Source of the DNA: Burkholderiales bacterium PBB2
Lineage (GTDB): Bacteria; Pseudomonadota; Gammaproteobacteria; Burkholderiales; Burkholderiaceae_C
Direction: 5' to 3'
Assembly (NCBI GenBank): GCA_002255955.1
Contig: NKIM01000001.1
Location: 1-64,000, forward strand
DNA length: 64,000 nt
In this document: piece by piece, positions 1 to 9,465 of the stretch
Layout: every line of letters begins with the position of its first letter
Numbering within the stretch: position 1 is the first letter of the stretch
The notes under the pieces: model-generated
The model's database searches: none
What the model was told of the DNA's origin: nothing
What the model saw: the letters and a program-made list of their open reading frames with translations, nothing else
Position numbers and translations under genes: made by a program

Positions 1-2
1 TG

Positions 3-1340
3 CCCGACTTGCCCCAGGCCGCCGAGTTGCAGGCCGCCAGTGCCGGGCTGCGCCGGCTGGTGGCGCTGGCGCGCAGCCAGCGGCGCGCGCTGCAGCAGCG
101 CAATGCCCAGCTGGGCCAGCAATTGCAGCAGCGCAGCCACGAGCTCAGCACGCTGCAGGACTTGTCCGAGGGCCTGGCGGCCAGTGACGACCTGTACCAG
201 CTGGTGGACGAGGCGCTGAAGGCGCTGGAGCAGACCCTGGCCTTCCGCAGCGCCTCGGTGTGGGGCCCCGACCGCCGGCGCGACGACGGCCGGGTACGGC
301 TGATGGGCTTCCGCCTGGGCGACGAGGACGAGGGCGCACCCGACGCCGCGGCCCGGCCGGCACGCGGCCTGCGCCTGTCGCGTGCCAACCTGCAGCGCTA
401 CGACGAGATCGCCCGCGGGCGCCGGCCCTTCGTGGACAACGATGCCCGCCAGGGCCTGCTGGCCTGGCTGTGGGAGAAGGTCACCGACGACGCCAGCTCG
501 TCGGCGCTGTACCGCAACTCCCGCAGCTGGATGGGCCTGCCACTGCGCTTTCGCGAGGAGGTGCTGGGCGTGCTGCGGGTGGACCACGGCAGCCCCGGCT
601 ACTTCGACGCCGAGCGGGCGCGCCTGCTCAGCGCGGTGTGCAGCCAGACGGCGCTGGCCATGCACCATGCCCAGCTGCTGCTGCAGGAGCGCGAGCTGGC
701 CGTGCAGGCCGAGCGCAGCCGCATCGCCCGCGACCTGCACGACGCGGTGTCGCAGACGCTGTTCGCCTCCAACGTGATCGCCGGCACGCTGGTCACGCTG
801 GCCGGCCGGCTGCCCGGGCAGCCGGCACTCGTGCAGCAGGCCCAGGCGCTGGAGCGGCTGAACCGCGGCGCGCTGGCCGAGATGCGGCTGCTGCTGTACG
901 AGCTGCGCCCCGACGCACTGGAGGGCATGGACCTGGCCAGCCTGCTGCAGCCGGCGCTGGAGGCGCTGCGCTGCCGCGGCGACATCGCGGTGCATGCCGA
1001 CGTGGCGCCGGCCGACGGCCTGCAGCCGGCCCAGCGGCTGCAGCTCTACCGCATCGCCCAGGAGGCCTTGTCCAACATCGGCCGCCACAGCGGCGCGGGC
1101 CAGGCCCACCTGCTGTGGCAGCCCGACGCCGACGACGGGCCCACGCTGCGCATCGCCGATGATGGCCAGGGCTTCGACACCGCCCTGACCCACCCGGGCC
1201 ACTTCGGGCTGGAAAATCTGCGCAGCCGTGCCGACGATCTGGGGGCCAGTCTGGCCTTGCGCAGCGCGCCGGGCCAGGGCACCGAGGTCTGCGTGGTGCT
1301 GCCGCGTTCCGACACTTCCCCACCGCCACCCGAGTCATGA
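3..1340 (+). CDS. Sensor histidine kinase, GAF + HisKA_3 + HATPase_c (5'-truncated by window)
   Basis: The frame is open to the window edge, so the N-terminus (probably sensory or membrane part) is missing. A glutamine/arginine-rich coiled-coil-like stretch is followed by a GAF-like domain (about residues 45-220 counted from the TTG at 9). Then comes the H-box [15 protein letters not shown], whose phosphoacceptor is His244 in that numbering, typical of the HisKA_3 family (NarX/DegS/LiaS type). The C-terminus has an N-box-like [11 protein letters not shown] and a DDGQGF G-box, the HATPase fold. The stop overlaps the next gene's start (ATGA), so it is translationally coupled to its response regulator. 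The signal sensed cannot be read from the sequence. Confidence 0.9.
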   Translation, partial: PDLPQAAELQAASAGLRRLVALARSQRRALQQRNAQLGQQLQQRSHELSTLQDLSEGLAASDDLYQLVDEALKALEQTLAFRSASVWGPDRRRDDGRVRLMGFRLGDEDEGAPDAAARPARGLRLSRANLQRYDEIARGRRPFVDNDARQGLLAWLWEKVTDDASSSALYRNSRSWMGLPLRFREEVLGVLRVDHGSPGYFDAERARLLSAVCSQTALAMHHAQLLLQERELAVQAERSRIARDLHDAVSQTLFASNVIAGTLVTLAGRLPGQPALVQQAQALERLNRGALAEMRLLLYELRPDALEGMDLASLLQPALEALRCRGDIAVHADVAPADGLQPAQRLQLYRIAQEALSNIGRHSGAGQAHLLWQPDADDGPTLRIADDGQGFDTALTHPGHFGLENLRSRADDLGASLALRSAPGQGTEVCVVLPRSDTSPPPPES

Positions 1341-1975
1341 GCGACCCCATCCGCATCTTCATCGCCGACGACCACCCGATGATCCGCGCCGGCCTGGCCG
1401 GCATGGTGGCCGGCGAGCGCGACATGCTGCAGGTGGGCGAGGCCGGCAACGGCCTGGACGCGGTCGCGCTGGTGCCGGCGCTGCGACCCGATGTGGTGCT
1501 GATGGACCTGCTGATGCCCAAGCTCGACGGCATCGGCGCCATCGAGCGGCTCAAGCCGCTGCTGCCCGACACCCGGTTCCTGATCCTCACCAGCCTGGTC
1601 GAGCCGGCCGAGATCCGCCGTGCCATCGCCGCCGGCGCCAGCGGCTACCTGCTGAAGAACGCCACATCGCAGGACCTGGTGTCGGTGATCCGCAGCACGC
1701 ATGCCGGGCGCCGCGTGATGGCGCCCGAGGCCACCGACGCGATGATCGCCGAGGCCCAGCGGCCCCAGCCCGGCGCCGACCTGACGCAGCGCGAGCGCGA
1801 GCTGCTGGGCCTGCTGGCCCAGGGGCAAACCAACCAGCAGATCGCCGAGCTGCTGGGCATCGCGCTGCCCACCGTCAAGTACCACGTCACCAACGTGCTC
1901 AACAAGCTGCAGGTGGCCAACCGCACCGAGGCCGTGCTGCTGGCCCTCAAGCACAAGCTCGTGCCGCCGGCCTGA
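1337..1975 (+). CDS. NarL/FixJ-family response regulator
   Basis: 212 aa. The N-terminal receiver domain has the acidic pair in IFIADDHPM and the phosphoacceptor Asp57 in [10 protein letters not shown]. The C-terminal LuxR-type helix-turn-helix runs from [15 protein letters not shown] to the recognition helix in [15 protein letters not shown]. It overlaps the upstream kinase gene by 4 bp, so the two form one two-component system. It probably activates or represses transcription after phosphorylation. Targets are unknown; the DUF481 gene 135 bp downstream is on the same strand but nothing shows it is a target. Confidence 0.95.
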   Translation: MSDPIRIFIADDHPMIRAGLAGMVAGERDMLQVGEAGNGLDAVALVPALRPDVVLMDLLMPKLDGIGAIERLKPLLPDTRFLILTSLVEPAEIRRAIAAGASGYLLKNATSQDLVSVIRSTHAGRRVMAPEATDAMIAEAQRPQPGADLTQRERELLGLLAQGQTNQQIAELLGIALPTVKYHVTNVLNKLQVANRTEAVLLALKHKLVPPA

Positions 1976-2110
1976 GCCGACCCCGACTTTCGGACAGGTG
2001 CCCCCCCGCCGCACGGCCGGGGCGCGGCCCCCGGCTGCTGCCTAGCATCGTGGCCAGTGCAGCGACGCAGCCTTGCGCCGCTGCCCGACCACAGCAATCG
2101 AGGAGCACCC

Positions 2111-2872
2111 ATGGACAAACACATCCTTCTGATGGCCGCCAGCCTGGCATTGGGCGCCACCGGCGCCGCCCAGGCCCAAGCCACCGTCAAGACCGACGGC
2201 CAGTTCCGCAGCGCCTTCGGCCTGGGCGCCAGCATGAGCTCGGGCAACACCCGCGCCAGCAACCTCTCGATCACCGGCGACGCCGTGCGCGCCACCGACC
2301 AGGACAAGCTGGGCCTGTACCTGAACGCCCAGTACGCCAAGTCCAACGGCACCACCACCGGCGAGCAGCTGCGCACAGGCGGCCGCTACGACTACAACCT
2401 GGGCACCGACCTGTTTGCCTTCGGTGGCCTGGACCTGGCCCGCGACAAGTTCGCCAACCTGTCGCTGCGCGGCATGGTCAGCACCGGCCTGGGCTACCAC
2501 GCGCTGAAGACAACGACCACCACGCTGGACCTGTTCGGCGGTCTGGGCTACACCCGCGACAGCTACATCAACCCCACCGTCATCGACAGCAGCCTGCGCA
2601 GCCGCTACGGCTACGTCTCAGCGTTGCTGGGCGAGGAGTCCACGCACAAGCTCAGCGAGACCACCAGCTTCAAGCAGCGCCTGGTGGTGCTGCCCAACCT
2701 GAGCAACCGCGGCGAATTCCGCGCCAACTGGGACGCCGGCCTGGCCGTGGCCATGACCAAGACGATGAACCTCACCGTCGGTGCCGGCCTGGCCTACAAC
2801 AGCGAGCCGGGCGCCGGCCGCAAGCGCGCCGACACCCTGCTGACCACCGGCGTGTCGATCCGGTTCGACTGA
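2111..2872 (+). CDS. DUF481/YdiY-like outer-membrane beta-barrel protein
   Basis: 253 aa. The ATG at 2111 is chosen because AGGAG lies just upstream and a clean signal peptide follows (hydrophobic core, cleavage expected after AAQAQA). The mature part has alternating beta-strand pattern and the motif [17 protein letters not shown], which resembles the salt-induced outer-membrane YdiY/DUF481 family (G-x-S...SGNT near the start). It ends in a terminal aromatic strand, SIRFD, as outer-membrane barrels do. The next gene is mscL, 50 bp downstream, so the pair could serve envelope or osmotic stress; that link is inference. Confidence 0.75.
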   Translation: MDKHILLMAASLALGATGAAQAQATVKTDGQFRSAFGLGASMSSGNTRASNLSITGDAVRATDQDKLGLYLNAQYAKSNGTTTGEQLRTGGRYDYNLGTDLFAFGGLDLARDKFANLSLRGMVSTGLGYHALKTTTTTLDLFGGLGYTRDSYINPTVIDSSLRSRYGYVSALLGEESTHKLSETTSFKQRLVVLPNLSNRGEFRANWDAGLAVAMTKTMNLTVGAGLAYNSEPGAGRKRADTLLTTGVSIRFD

Positions 2873-2922
2873 GCGCGCGGTCCTTCCCTCACACCCCACA
2901 ACCCACACCCACGGAAACTCCC

Positions 2923-3363
2923 ATGAGCTTCGCTTCGGAATTCAAGGCCTTTGCCCTCAAGGGCAATGTGATGGACCTCGCGGTTGGCGTCATCATCGGC
3001 GGCGCCTTCGGCAAGATCGTCGACTCGGCCGTCAAGGACCTGATCATGCCCATCGTCGGCAAGGTGATCGGCGGCCTGGACTTCTCCAACTACTTTGTGG
3101 TGCTGGGCAGCATCCCGGCCGATTTCAAGGGCGCGCAGACCTACGAAGCCCTGACCAAGGCCGGCGTGCCCCTGTTTGCCTACGGCAGCTTCCTGACTGT
3201 GCTGCTGAACTTCGTCATCCTGGCCTTCATCATTTTCCTGATGATCAAGCAGATCAACCGCCTCAAGCGCGCCGACACCCCGGCGCCCGCCCCGGCCGAA
3301 GCCCCGGTGACGCCGGAAGACATCGTGCTGCTGCGCGAGATCCGCGACTCGCTGAAGCGCTGA
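2923..3363 (+). CDS. mscL: Large-conductance mechanosensitive channel MscL
   Basis: 146 aa, normal size for MscL. The conserved N-terminal amphipathic helix plus TM1 reads [20 protein letters not shown] and continues [19 protein letters not shown] periplasmic loop follows, then TM2 around [13 protein letters not shown] and a charged C-terminal helix ([16 protein letters not shown]). It forms a pentameric inner-membrane pore that releases solutes on hypo-osmotic shock. The ATG at 2923 fits the family start exactly. A perfect hairpin follows the stop. Confidence 0.97.
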   Translation: MSFASEFKAFALKGNVMDLAVGVIIGGAFGKIVDSAVKDLIMPIVGKVIGGLDFSNYFVVLGSIPADFKGAQTYEALTKAGVPLFAYGSFLTVLLNFVILAFIIFLMIKQINRLKRADTPAPAPAEAPVTPEDIVLLREIRDSLKR

Positions 3364-3373
3364 TCACCCGCCC

Positions 3374-3398
3374 GTGGCGCCGCTCAAACCGGCGCCAC
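3374..3398 (+). terminator. Hairpin after mscL, possible terminator
   Basis: GTGGCGCC at 3374-3381 and GGCGCCAC at 3391-3398 form a perfect 8-bp stem with a 9-nt loop, 10 bp after the mscL stop. No T-run follows, so it may be a weak or factor-assisted terminator or an mRNA-stabilising hairpin. Confidence 0.45.
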
Positions 3399-3407
3399 CC
3401 CGCCCCG

Positions 3408-3456
3408 TAACGCCCGGACCGCCTGTAAGCAAAAGTTTCGCAGGCACCGGGCGTTA
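3408..3456. repeat. Compound inverted repeat between mscL and the DUF1631 gene
   Basis: TAACGCCCGG (3408-3417) pairs exactly with CCGGGCGTTA (3447-3456), and inside it GCCTG (3421-3425) pairs with CAGGC (3441-3445). The right end reads GTTAGCT, recalling an attC core site, but the left end does not fit RYYYAAC. It could be a hairpin terminator, a protein-binding palindrome or a stray attC-like element. Confidence 0.5.
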
Positions 3457-3575
3457 GCTATTTGGCAGGCTCAGGCGCCGAGGCCCGCACATCTGGCTGG
3501 AGATGCCCTTGTATTGACGCGATACTGACCCCAGATTTGTGGCACGCTCACGACAGCTCCACCCCCACCCTCTTC

Positions 3576-6071
3576 ATGAATTCGCCCGACCTCGGACTCA
3601 ACCCCCATCTGGAGGCTGCCCTCCAGCGCATTCGCACAGCCGCCGAGCAGGCCTCGGAGCGCTGCGCTGAGGGCATGGGTCTGGCGGCGCTCTCGGCCGG
3701 CCAAGCCAAGCGGCGCGATCTGCTGCTGGCCACCCAGCTGGTGTTCCGCCGCCAGCAGGGTCTGTTCAGCCAACGCTTCACCCAGGAGCTGCGCCAGCAG
3801 CTGAGCCAGGAGCAGGCCCCCAAGGCCGAAGCCACCACCGCCGCCAAGAAGGACTGGACCGAGCTGTCCCTGATGGACGATGACGCGGTCGACGCCCTGG
3901 TGGTCAGCGACCGCATCGGCCTGGCCATCGGTCACCAGAGCGAATGGGAGCTGCGCGAGGTCGAGTCCTATGTGGCCAGCCTGCGCAACGGCGATCGCAA
4001 CCCCTTGCGGCCCGAGCTGGTCGCACGCGCCCTGCTGGCCGCCGTCCACGCCGTGACCGAGGACAGTGAAAGCCGACAGATCCTGGTCGACGAAATGACG
4101 CGGGCGATGACGCAGGAGATGCGCGCCTGCTATGCCGACATCGCGGAGCTGTTCCGCCACCGCGGCCTGCGCCCGCAAGACCTACGCGTGCGCGGCAGCG
4201 AATCCCCCAACGCCAGCACCCGCGCGCAGGGCCTGGCCGGTGGCGCCTCGGTGCACGGCGAGCTCGATTCCGGCCCGGGTGGGCAGGCGCAGTTCAGCCA
4301 CAGCGGCCCGCGCAGTGCTCGCAGCGAGTTTGGCAACAGTTACAGCGGCAGCAGTTATGGTGGCGCAGGCATGGCCGGCGGCCACAGCCGTTACGGCAGC
4401 GCCAACGCCGGCGGCATGGGCGTGGTCGACGGCCAGCTGATGGACCTGCTGCGCCGCCTGGCCCAGGCGCCGGCACCGGCCGGTGTTTCCGGGTTCGGCG
4501 GCATGAGCGGCATGAGCGGCGGCCTGCCGTCGGGCGCGGTCGGCGGCCATGCGGGCAGCGCTGCCCTGGGCCCCGCGGCACTCGGCGCCGCGCCGGGCGA
4601 CTGGGCCGAAGACTTCGGCGGCTCCGCCTGGCAAGGCGTGCAGCCGCCCAATCTGATCCAGATCCACCGCGACGAGCTGCGTCAGGCAGCCACCGGGCGC
4701 CTGGACCACATGGTCATCGATGTGGTCAGCAGCCTGTTCGACCAGGTCTTGTCCGATCCCAAGGTGCCTCCGCAAATGGCGCGCCTGCTGGCCCGGCTGC
4801 AGCTGCCGGTGCTGCGCGCGGCCCTGGGCGACCCGAGCTTTTTCTCCTCGCGCCGGCATCCGGTGCGCCGCTTTGTCAATCGCATGGCCTCGCTGGCCTG
4901 CGCCTTCGATGATTTCAGCGAAACGCCCGGCAGCGATTTCCTGGCCCATGTGCGCGATCTCGTGCAGGAGGTCGCCAGCGGTGACTTCGACCGCATGGAG
5001 GTCTACGAAAGCAAGCTCGATGCCTTGGAGCGCTTCATCCAGGAGCAGATCGCTGGCACGCTGAAGAGCGCCAGCGAAGGCAGCGCCGTCGGCGACATGG
5101 CCGAGCTGCTGGACCGCAAGGAAATCGACCTGCGCCTGCAGCAGCGCTACACCCAGCAGCTGCAAACCGCGCTGGCCCCCGTGCCCATGCAGGATTTCCT
5201 GCGCGATTTCCTGGCCCAGGTCTGGAGCCAGGCCATCGTGCTGTCCTCGCGCGACCCCAAGGGCACGCCCGAGCGCACCCTGCGCTTCCGCCAGCTCGGC
5301 CGCGAGCTGGTGATGAGCGTGCAGCCCAAGGGCGGCACGGCCCAGCGCCAGGCCTTTCTGAGCCAGCTGCCCGCCCTGATGCGCACCCTCGGCGAAGGCC
5401 TGGACCTGATCGCCTGGCCCGAGCCCGCCCGCAAGGTCTTCTTCGGCGCCCTGCTGCCGGCCCATGCCGAATCCCTCAAGGGTGTGGCGCCCAGCGCGCT
5501 GGAAACCAATCTGCTGATCAAGCAACTGGACGGCGTGTTCGGCTGTGCGCCGCCGGAAGAGCGCGACCTGCCTGCCGATGCACCGGTCACCGTGCCGCAA
5601 GACCTGGACATGGGCAGCCGCCTGAGCCCGCAGGAAGCCCAGAGCCTGGGTCTGGTGCGCGAAAGCGGGGTCGATTGGGACGGCACGGTCGACATCGTGC
5701 TCGGCGACGATGAACCGCAAGCGCCGCTGCAGGCCGTGGACATCAGCATCGACGGCCTGCCCGCCGCCACCGAAGCGCCCGAGCCCAGCGAGGGCGAGCT
5801 GCTGATCGACCACTTGCAGCTCGGTTTCGCCTACCGCATGCACACCGGCGACAGCTGGCACAAGGTCCGCCTGGCCCATATCAGCGCCGGCCGCAGCTTC
5901 TTCATCTTCACCCAGGGTGCCAAGCACCAGGAAACGGTCACCATGACCGCGCGCATGCTCAAGCGCCTGTGCGAATCGGGCCGCCTGCGCGCCTTTGAGC
6001 ACGCCTACCTGATGGAGCGCGCGATCTCGCGCGCCCGCAAGCAGCTGGCCGCCATCGGCAGCAAGGGCTGA
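3576..6071 (+). CDS. DUF1631 family protein
   Basis: About 831 aa from the ATG at 3576 (MNSPDLGLNPHL); the frame stays open upstream to 3462 but without a convincing start. The overall pattern matches DUF1631, a large proteobacterial family once misnamed thymidine phosphorylase. Visible regions are an N-terminal helical part with LLATQLVFRRQQGLFSQRF, a Gly/Ser-rich disordered linker (about residues 210-360, containing GMSGMSGG), and a long helical region starting near IQIHRDELRQAATG. The C-terminus is PilZ-like in spacing (RMHTGDSWHKVRLAHISAGRSFF), but I do not claim c-di-GMP binding. The function of the family is not established. It converges with pdxA, 18 bp away. Confidence 0.8.
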   Translation: MNSPDLGLNPHLEAALQRIRTAAEQASERCAEGMGLAALSAGQAKRRDLLLATQLVFRRQQGLFSQRFTQELRQQLSQEQAPKAEATTAAKKDWTELSLMDDDAVDALVVSDRIGLAIGHQSEWELREVESYVASLRNGDRNPLRPELVARALLAAVHAVTEDSESRQILVDEMTRAMTQEMRACYADIAELFRHRGLRPQDLRVRGSESPNASTRAQGLAGGASVHGELDSGPGGQAQFSHSGPRSARSEFGNSYSGSSYGGAGMAGGHSRYGSANAGGMGVVDGQLMDLLRRLAQAPAPAGVSGFGGMSGMSGGLPSGAVGGHAGSAALGPAALGAAPGDWAEDFGGSAWQGVQPPNLIQIHRDELRQAATGRLDHMVIDVVSSLFDQVLSDPKVPPQMARLLARLQLPVLRAALGDPSFFSSRRHPVRRFVNRMASLACAFDDFSETPGSDFLAHVRDLVQEVASGDFDRMEVYESKLDALERFIQEQIAGTLKSASEGSAVGDMAELLDRKEIDLRLQQRYTQQLQTALAPVPMQDFLRDFLAQVWSQAIVLSSRDPKGTPERTLRFRQLGRELVMSVQPKGGTAQRQAFLSQLPALMRTLGEGLDLIAWPEPARKVFFGALLPAHAESLKGVAPSALETNLLIKQLDGVFGCAPPEERDLPADAPVTVPQDLDMGSRLSPQEAQSLGLVRESGVDWDGTVDIVLGDDEPQAPLQAVDISIDGLPAATEAPEPSEGELLIDHLQLGFAYRMHTGDSWHKVRLAHISAGRSFFIFTQGAKHQETVTMTARMLKRLCESGRLRAFEHAYLMERAISRARKQLAAIGSKG

Positions 6072-6089
6072 AAACCTCAGGGCGCCCTT

Positions 6090-7148
6090 TCAGGTCGCCA
6101 CTGGCGGCTGCATCAAGCGCCGCGCCATGCGAATCGCCGCCGCCATGCTGGCCGGATCAGCCCGGCCGCTGCCGGCCAGATCGAAGGCCGTGCCGTGATC
6201 GGGGCTGGTGCGCACAAAGGGCAGACCCAGGGTCACATTGACGCCCTGCTCAACGCCCAGATACTTCACTGGAATCAGGCCATGGTCGTGCGTCATGGCC
6301 ACCACCACATCGAACTCGCCTGGGTGGCCGGCCGCATGGCGGGCGCGCATGAAAACCGTGTCGGGTGCATAAGGCCCGCTGGCATCCAGACCCTCCGCCC
6401 GGGCCTGCTGGATGGCCGGCGCGATGTGCAGGATCTCCTCATCGCCAAACAGCCCACCCTCGCCCGCATGCGGATTCAAGCCCGCCACGGCGATGCGCGG
6501 CCGGGCGATGCCCATGCGCTGCAGCGCCTGGTGGGTGATGTGCAGCGTCTCCAGCACCCGCGCGGCGCTGATCTGCTCGATGGCCTGGCGCAGCGAGCAA
6601 TGGATGGTGACCAGCACCGTGCGCAGCTCCTCATTGGCCAGCATCATGCGCACTGGCGGCAAGGCCGCACCGGCCGGCACCGAGCGCGCCTGCAGCAGCT
6701 CGGTATGCCCCGGGAAGTCCACGCCGGCTGCATGCAAGGCCTCTTTGTGGATGGGCGCTGTTACCAGGCCCTGGGCCTGGCCGGCCAGGAGGGCCGCCAC
6801 CGAAGCCTCGATGCACAGGGCCGCCGCCGCACCCGCGCGCGCCGAGATCTGGCCCAGCGCCTCATCGAGCAAACCCGCCGCCAGGCCCGGCGGCTGCCAC
6901 ACCGGCAAGGCATGGGGCGGGCGCTGGGCAAAGTCCTGCAAACACTCCAGCTGCAGCACCGGCGCCTGCAGGCCCATGAAGCCCAAGGCCCGGCGCAGCA
7001 CGGCCACATCACCGACCAGGCAGAGATCGCTGCAGCCACTGCTATCGAGATCGGCCGCCCAAGCCGCCACCGCCACCTCGGGGCCGATGCCGCAGACATC
7101 GCCCATGCTGAGCAGCAAGGGCCTCGGGCTTGACGTGAGCGTGCTCAT
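6090..7148 (-). CDS. pdxA: 4-hydroxythreonine-4-phosphate dehydrogenase PdxA
   Basis: 352 aa, slightly longer than E. coli PdxA. The signature MGDVCGIGPEV replaces the usual GDPxGIGPE, and the metal-site region IHKEALHAAGVDFPGHTELL and the C-terminal MTHDHGLIPVKYL and TSPDHGTAFDLAG motifs are all present. The enzyme oxidises 4-phosphohydroxy-L-threonine with NAD in the DXP-dependent pyridoxal phosphate pathway, as a cytosolic metal-dependent dimer. Its start overlaps the stop of the upstream Nif3-like gene by 4 bp, so the two are co-transcribed. Confidence 0.95.
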   Translation of the reverse strand: MSTLTSSPRPLLLSMGDVCGIGPEVAVAAWAADLDSSGCSDLCLVGDVAVLRRALGFMGLQAPVLQLECLQDFAQRPPHALPVWQPPGLAAGLLDEALGQISARAGAAAALCIEASVAALLAGQAQGLVTAPIHKEALHAAGVDFPGHTELLQARSVPAGAALPPVRMMLANEELRTVLVTIHCSLRQAIEQISAARVLETLHITHQALQRMGIARPRIAVAGLNPHAGEGGLFGDEEILHIAPAIQQARAEGLDASGPYAPDTVFMRARHAAGHPGEFDVVVAMTHDHGLIPVKYLGVEQGVNVTLGLPFVRTSPDHGTAFDLAGSGRADPASMAAAIRMARRLMQPPVAT

Positions 7149-7894
7149 GCCGGATTGGGCAGATCGATGAACTGCTGGCTCAGGCCGAACTGCTGAGCCA
7201 GATGCTGACCCAGGGCCTGCACGCCATAGCGCTCGGTGGCATGGTGGCCGGCGGCGATGAAGGCCACGCCGGTCTCGGCGGCCAGGTGGGCTTGCGGCTC
7301 GGAAATCTCGCCGGTGACGAACACATCGGCGCCGGCCGCAATCGCCTGTTCAAAATAACCCTGAGCCCCGCCGGTGCACCAGGCGACGCGCTTCAGCGCG
7401 CGCCCATCACCGGGTGCCAGCACCGGCGCACGGCCCAGCCCTTGCTCGATCTGCTCGCCCAGGGCCTGCAAGCTCAAAGGCTGCGCAGCCGCACCGATGA
7501 AGCCCAGGTCCTGCTCGCCGAAGCGGCCGTCGGCCTGCCAGCCCAGCACGCGGCCGAGCTGGGCGTTGTTGCCGAGTTCGGCATGGGCGTCCAGCGGCAG
7601 GTGGTAGGCCAGCAGGCTGACATCGGCGGCCAGCAGACGCGCCAGGCGCTGCTTCATCCAACCGGTGATGCGGCCGTCCTGGCCGCGCCAGAACAGGCCG
7701 TGGTGGACCAGGATGGCATCGGCCCCGGCGGCAATCGCTGCCTCGATCAAGGCCAGGCTGGCCGTCACGCCGCAGACCAGATGGCGCACCTCGGCCCGCC
7801 CCTCCACCTGCAAACCGTTCGGCCCATAATCCTTGAAACGGTCGACATTGAGCTCCATATGGAGATGTCGTTCCAGGCTGTGTCGTGAAGTCAT
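7145..7894 (-). CDS. Nif3-like dinuclear metal-centre protein (YbgI family)
   Basis: 249 aa, the compact YbgI-like form. Metal-ligand motifs are visible: ILVHHGLFW early, LLAYHLPLDAHAELGNN in the middle, and the late pair GHHATERYG. These provide the His/Asp/Glu ligands of the two-metal site of this toroidal hexamer. YbgI/NIF3 proteins are widely conserved with poorly defined hydrolase activity (a GTP cyclohydrolase-like reaction has been proposed). It is the first gene of a pdxA operon and is divergent from the HtrA-like gene, with only 37 bp between the two starts. Confidence 0.92.
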   Translation of the reverse strand: MTSRHSLERHLHMELNVDRFKDYGPNGLQVEGRAEVRHLVCGVTASLALIEAAIAAGADAILVHHGLFWRGQDGRITGWMKQRLARLLAADVSLLAYHLPLDAHAELGNNAQLGRVLGWQADGRFGEQDLGFIGAAAQPLSLQALGEQIEQGLGRAPVLAPGDGRALKRVAWCTGGAQGYFEQAIAAGADVFVTGEISEPQAHLAAETGVAFIAAGHHATERYGVQALGQHLAQQFGLSQQFIDLPNPA

Positions 7895-7931
7895 CGGTGG
7901 GCCGCTCGGGTTCGGAAGAGGAGTTGTTGTA

Positions 7932-9131
7932 GTGCGCAGACTTTGGTTGATTTTCGCTCAGGCCACCACGGTGGTGCTGGCCCTGCTCTTCGTGGTCAGC
8001 ACCCTGAAACCGCAATGGTTGCAAGGCCGCGGCCTCACCGGCAACGCCAGCGAGCCGGCCACCAGCCTGCCCCTGTTCAAGATCGCCGAACCCAGCCCGG
8101 CCGCGCACGCCGCCAGCGGCGCCTCCGCCCCCGCACGCAGCGGCTATGCCCTGGCCGCACGCCGCGCCGCGCCGGCCGTGGTCAGCATCACCGCCAGCAA
8201 GGCGCCCAGCCGCACGGCCGACAGCAACGACCCCTGGTTCCGCTTCCATTTCGGCCCACGCGGCCGGGGTCAGCCGTCTGAGCGGCCGCAGACCGGCCTG
8301 GGCTCGGGCGTGATCGTCTCGGCCGACGGCTATCTGCTCACCAACAACCATGTGATCGAAGGCGCCTCGGACATCGAGGTCATGCTCAGCGACGGCCGCC
8401 AGGCCCGCGCCACCCTGGTCGGCAGCGACCCGGAGACCGATGTCGCCGTGCTCAAGATCACACTTGAGCGCCTGCCCGTGATCCAGCTCGGCCATGCCGA
8501 GAGCCTGGAGGTGGGGGATGTGGTGCTGGCCATCGGCAACCCCTTCAATGTCGGCCAGACGGTCACCTCGGGCATCGTCAGCGCCCTGGGCCGCAACCAG
8601 CTGGGCATCAACACCTTCGAGAACTTCATCCAGACCGATGCGGCCATCAACCCCGGCAACTCGGGCGGCGCCCTGGTCGACGCCGAAGGGAACCTGGTCG
8701 GCATCAACACCGCCATCTTCTCGCGCAGCGGCGGCAGCCTGGGCATCGGCTTCGCCATTCCGGTCAGCACCGCGCGCCAGGTGATGGAATCGCTGATCCG
8801 CGACGGCCAGGTCGCCCGCGGCTGGATCGGCGTGCAGACCCGCGAGCTGACGCCCGAGTTCGCCGAAGCCTTCAAGGTCACCGTCAAGCAGGGCGTGCTG
8901 ATCAGCGGCGTGGTGGCCGACGCCCCAGCCGCCAAGGCCGGCCTCAAGCCCGGCGATGTGCTGACCCGCGTCGGCGACACCCCGATCGCCACCCCGGCCC
9001 AGCTGCTCGCCGCCGTCTCCGCCCTCAAGCCCAAGACCGGCACCCAGGTCACCGTGCAACGCGCCGGCCAAGAGCTGGACATCGCCATCACCGTGGCCCA
9101 GCGGCCCAAACCGCAGGTGGAGCGGGACTGA
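7932..9131 (+). CDS. Membrane-anchored HtrA/DegS-like serine protease, one PDZ domain
   Basis: 399 aa from a GTG start chosen because it places the anchor LWLIFAQATTVVLALLFVVS at the extreme N-terminus, as in DegS/AlgW. The catalytic triad is complete: His140 in LTNNHVIEG, Asp170 in DPETDVAVLK and Ser244 in INPGNSGGALVD. A single PDZ domain follows (about residues 290-390, GVLISGVVADAPAAKAGLKP). One PDZ and a TM anchor suggest a regulatory periplasmic protease of the DegS/AlgW type, which would cut an anti-sigma factor. No RseA-like gene is visible nearby, so the substrate is inferred only from the family. Confidence 0.93.
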   Translation: MRRLWLIFAQATTVVLALLFVVSTLKPQWLQGRGLTGNASEPATSLPLFKIAEPSPAAHAASGASAPARSGYALAARRAAPAVVSITASKAPSRTADSNDPWFRFHFGPRGRGQPSERPQTGLGSGVIVSADGYLLTNNHVIEGASDIEVMLSDGRQARATLVGSDPETDVAVLKITLERLPVIQLGHAESLEVGDVVLAIGNPFNVGQTVTSGIVSALGRNQLGINTFENFIQTDAAINPGNSGGALVDAEGNLVGINTAIFSRSGGSLGIGFAIPVSTARQVMESLIRDGQVARGWIGVQTRELTPEFAEAFKVTVKQGVLISGVVADAPAAKAGLKPGDVLTRVGDTPIATPAQLLAAVSALKPKTGTQVTVQRAGQELDIAITVAQRPKPQVERD

Positions 9132-9289
9132 GCCAGCCCCAAGCGCGCTCCCACCTTCTCGCCCCTCACCGCTCGCACCTCCCGAGCCTCCGCCGACCGC
9201 AGCGCCCACCCAAGGGCCCTGCGGTCGGGCGCGCTCGCCCACGCGCGCCCTCTGTTTCCAAGCGCCGGGCATGCATCACGCTTGCAGGC

Positions 9290-9318
9290 TTGGCGCACTG
9301 GACCGGCGACCGTATACT
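9290..9318 (+). promoter_or_regulatory. Sigma-70-type promoter of imuA-imuB-dnaE2
   Basis: TTGGCG at 9290-9295 (-35), a 17-bp spacer, then TATACT at 9313-9318 (-10). The -10 is overlapped by the LexA box, the classical geometry for an SOS promoter. Confidence 0.8.
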
Positions 9319-9332
9319 GTATAAAAATACAG
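9317..9332. promoter_or_regulatory. LexA box (SOS operator)
   Basis: CTGTATAAAAATACAG has both CTGT and ACAG half-sites with an 8-bp AT-rich centre and departs from the E. coli consensus at only two central positions. It overlaps the -10 of the promoter in front of imuA, so LexA should repress the mutasome operon until DNA damage. Confidence 0.95.
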
Positions 9333-9465
9333 CTACCGCCGGCATTCTGGATCACGACACCGAGGCCGGAACCGGCCTTGCTTCTGGATTTCTGCCCCAT
9401 CCCCTGGTTCTCCGGCTCACCGGCCTTCGGCCGCCCATGCACAGCACCCGCCCGCCCTTTTTGCC

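Larger units (their letters stand above)
9132..9465 (+). other. Intergenic region upstream of the imuA operon
   Basis: 334 bp between the protease stop and the imuA start. The first half is pyrimidine-rich low-complexity sequence with no gene. The second half carries the promoter and LexA box annotated separately, then a leader of about 130 bp with no obvious ORF. Confidence 0.8.

Noticed and set aside
1228-2922. Upstream extension of the mscL frame
   Set aside because: The frame is open for about 1.7 kb but is Arg/Pro-rich noise across two real genes; the MscL family start is at 2923.
3408-3456. Isolated attC site at the mscL-DUF1631 gap
   Set aside because: The right end GTTAGCT is suggestive, but the left end does not fit RYYYAAC and no cassette-like ORF is attached; kept only as an inverted repeat.
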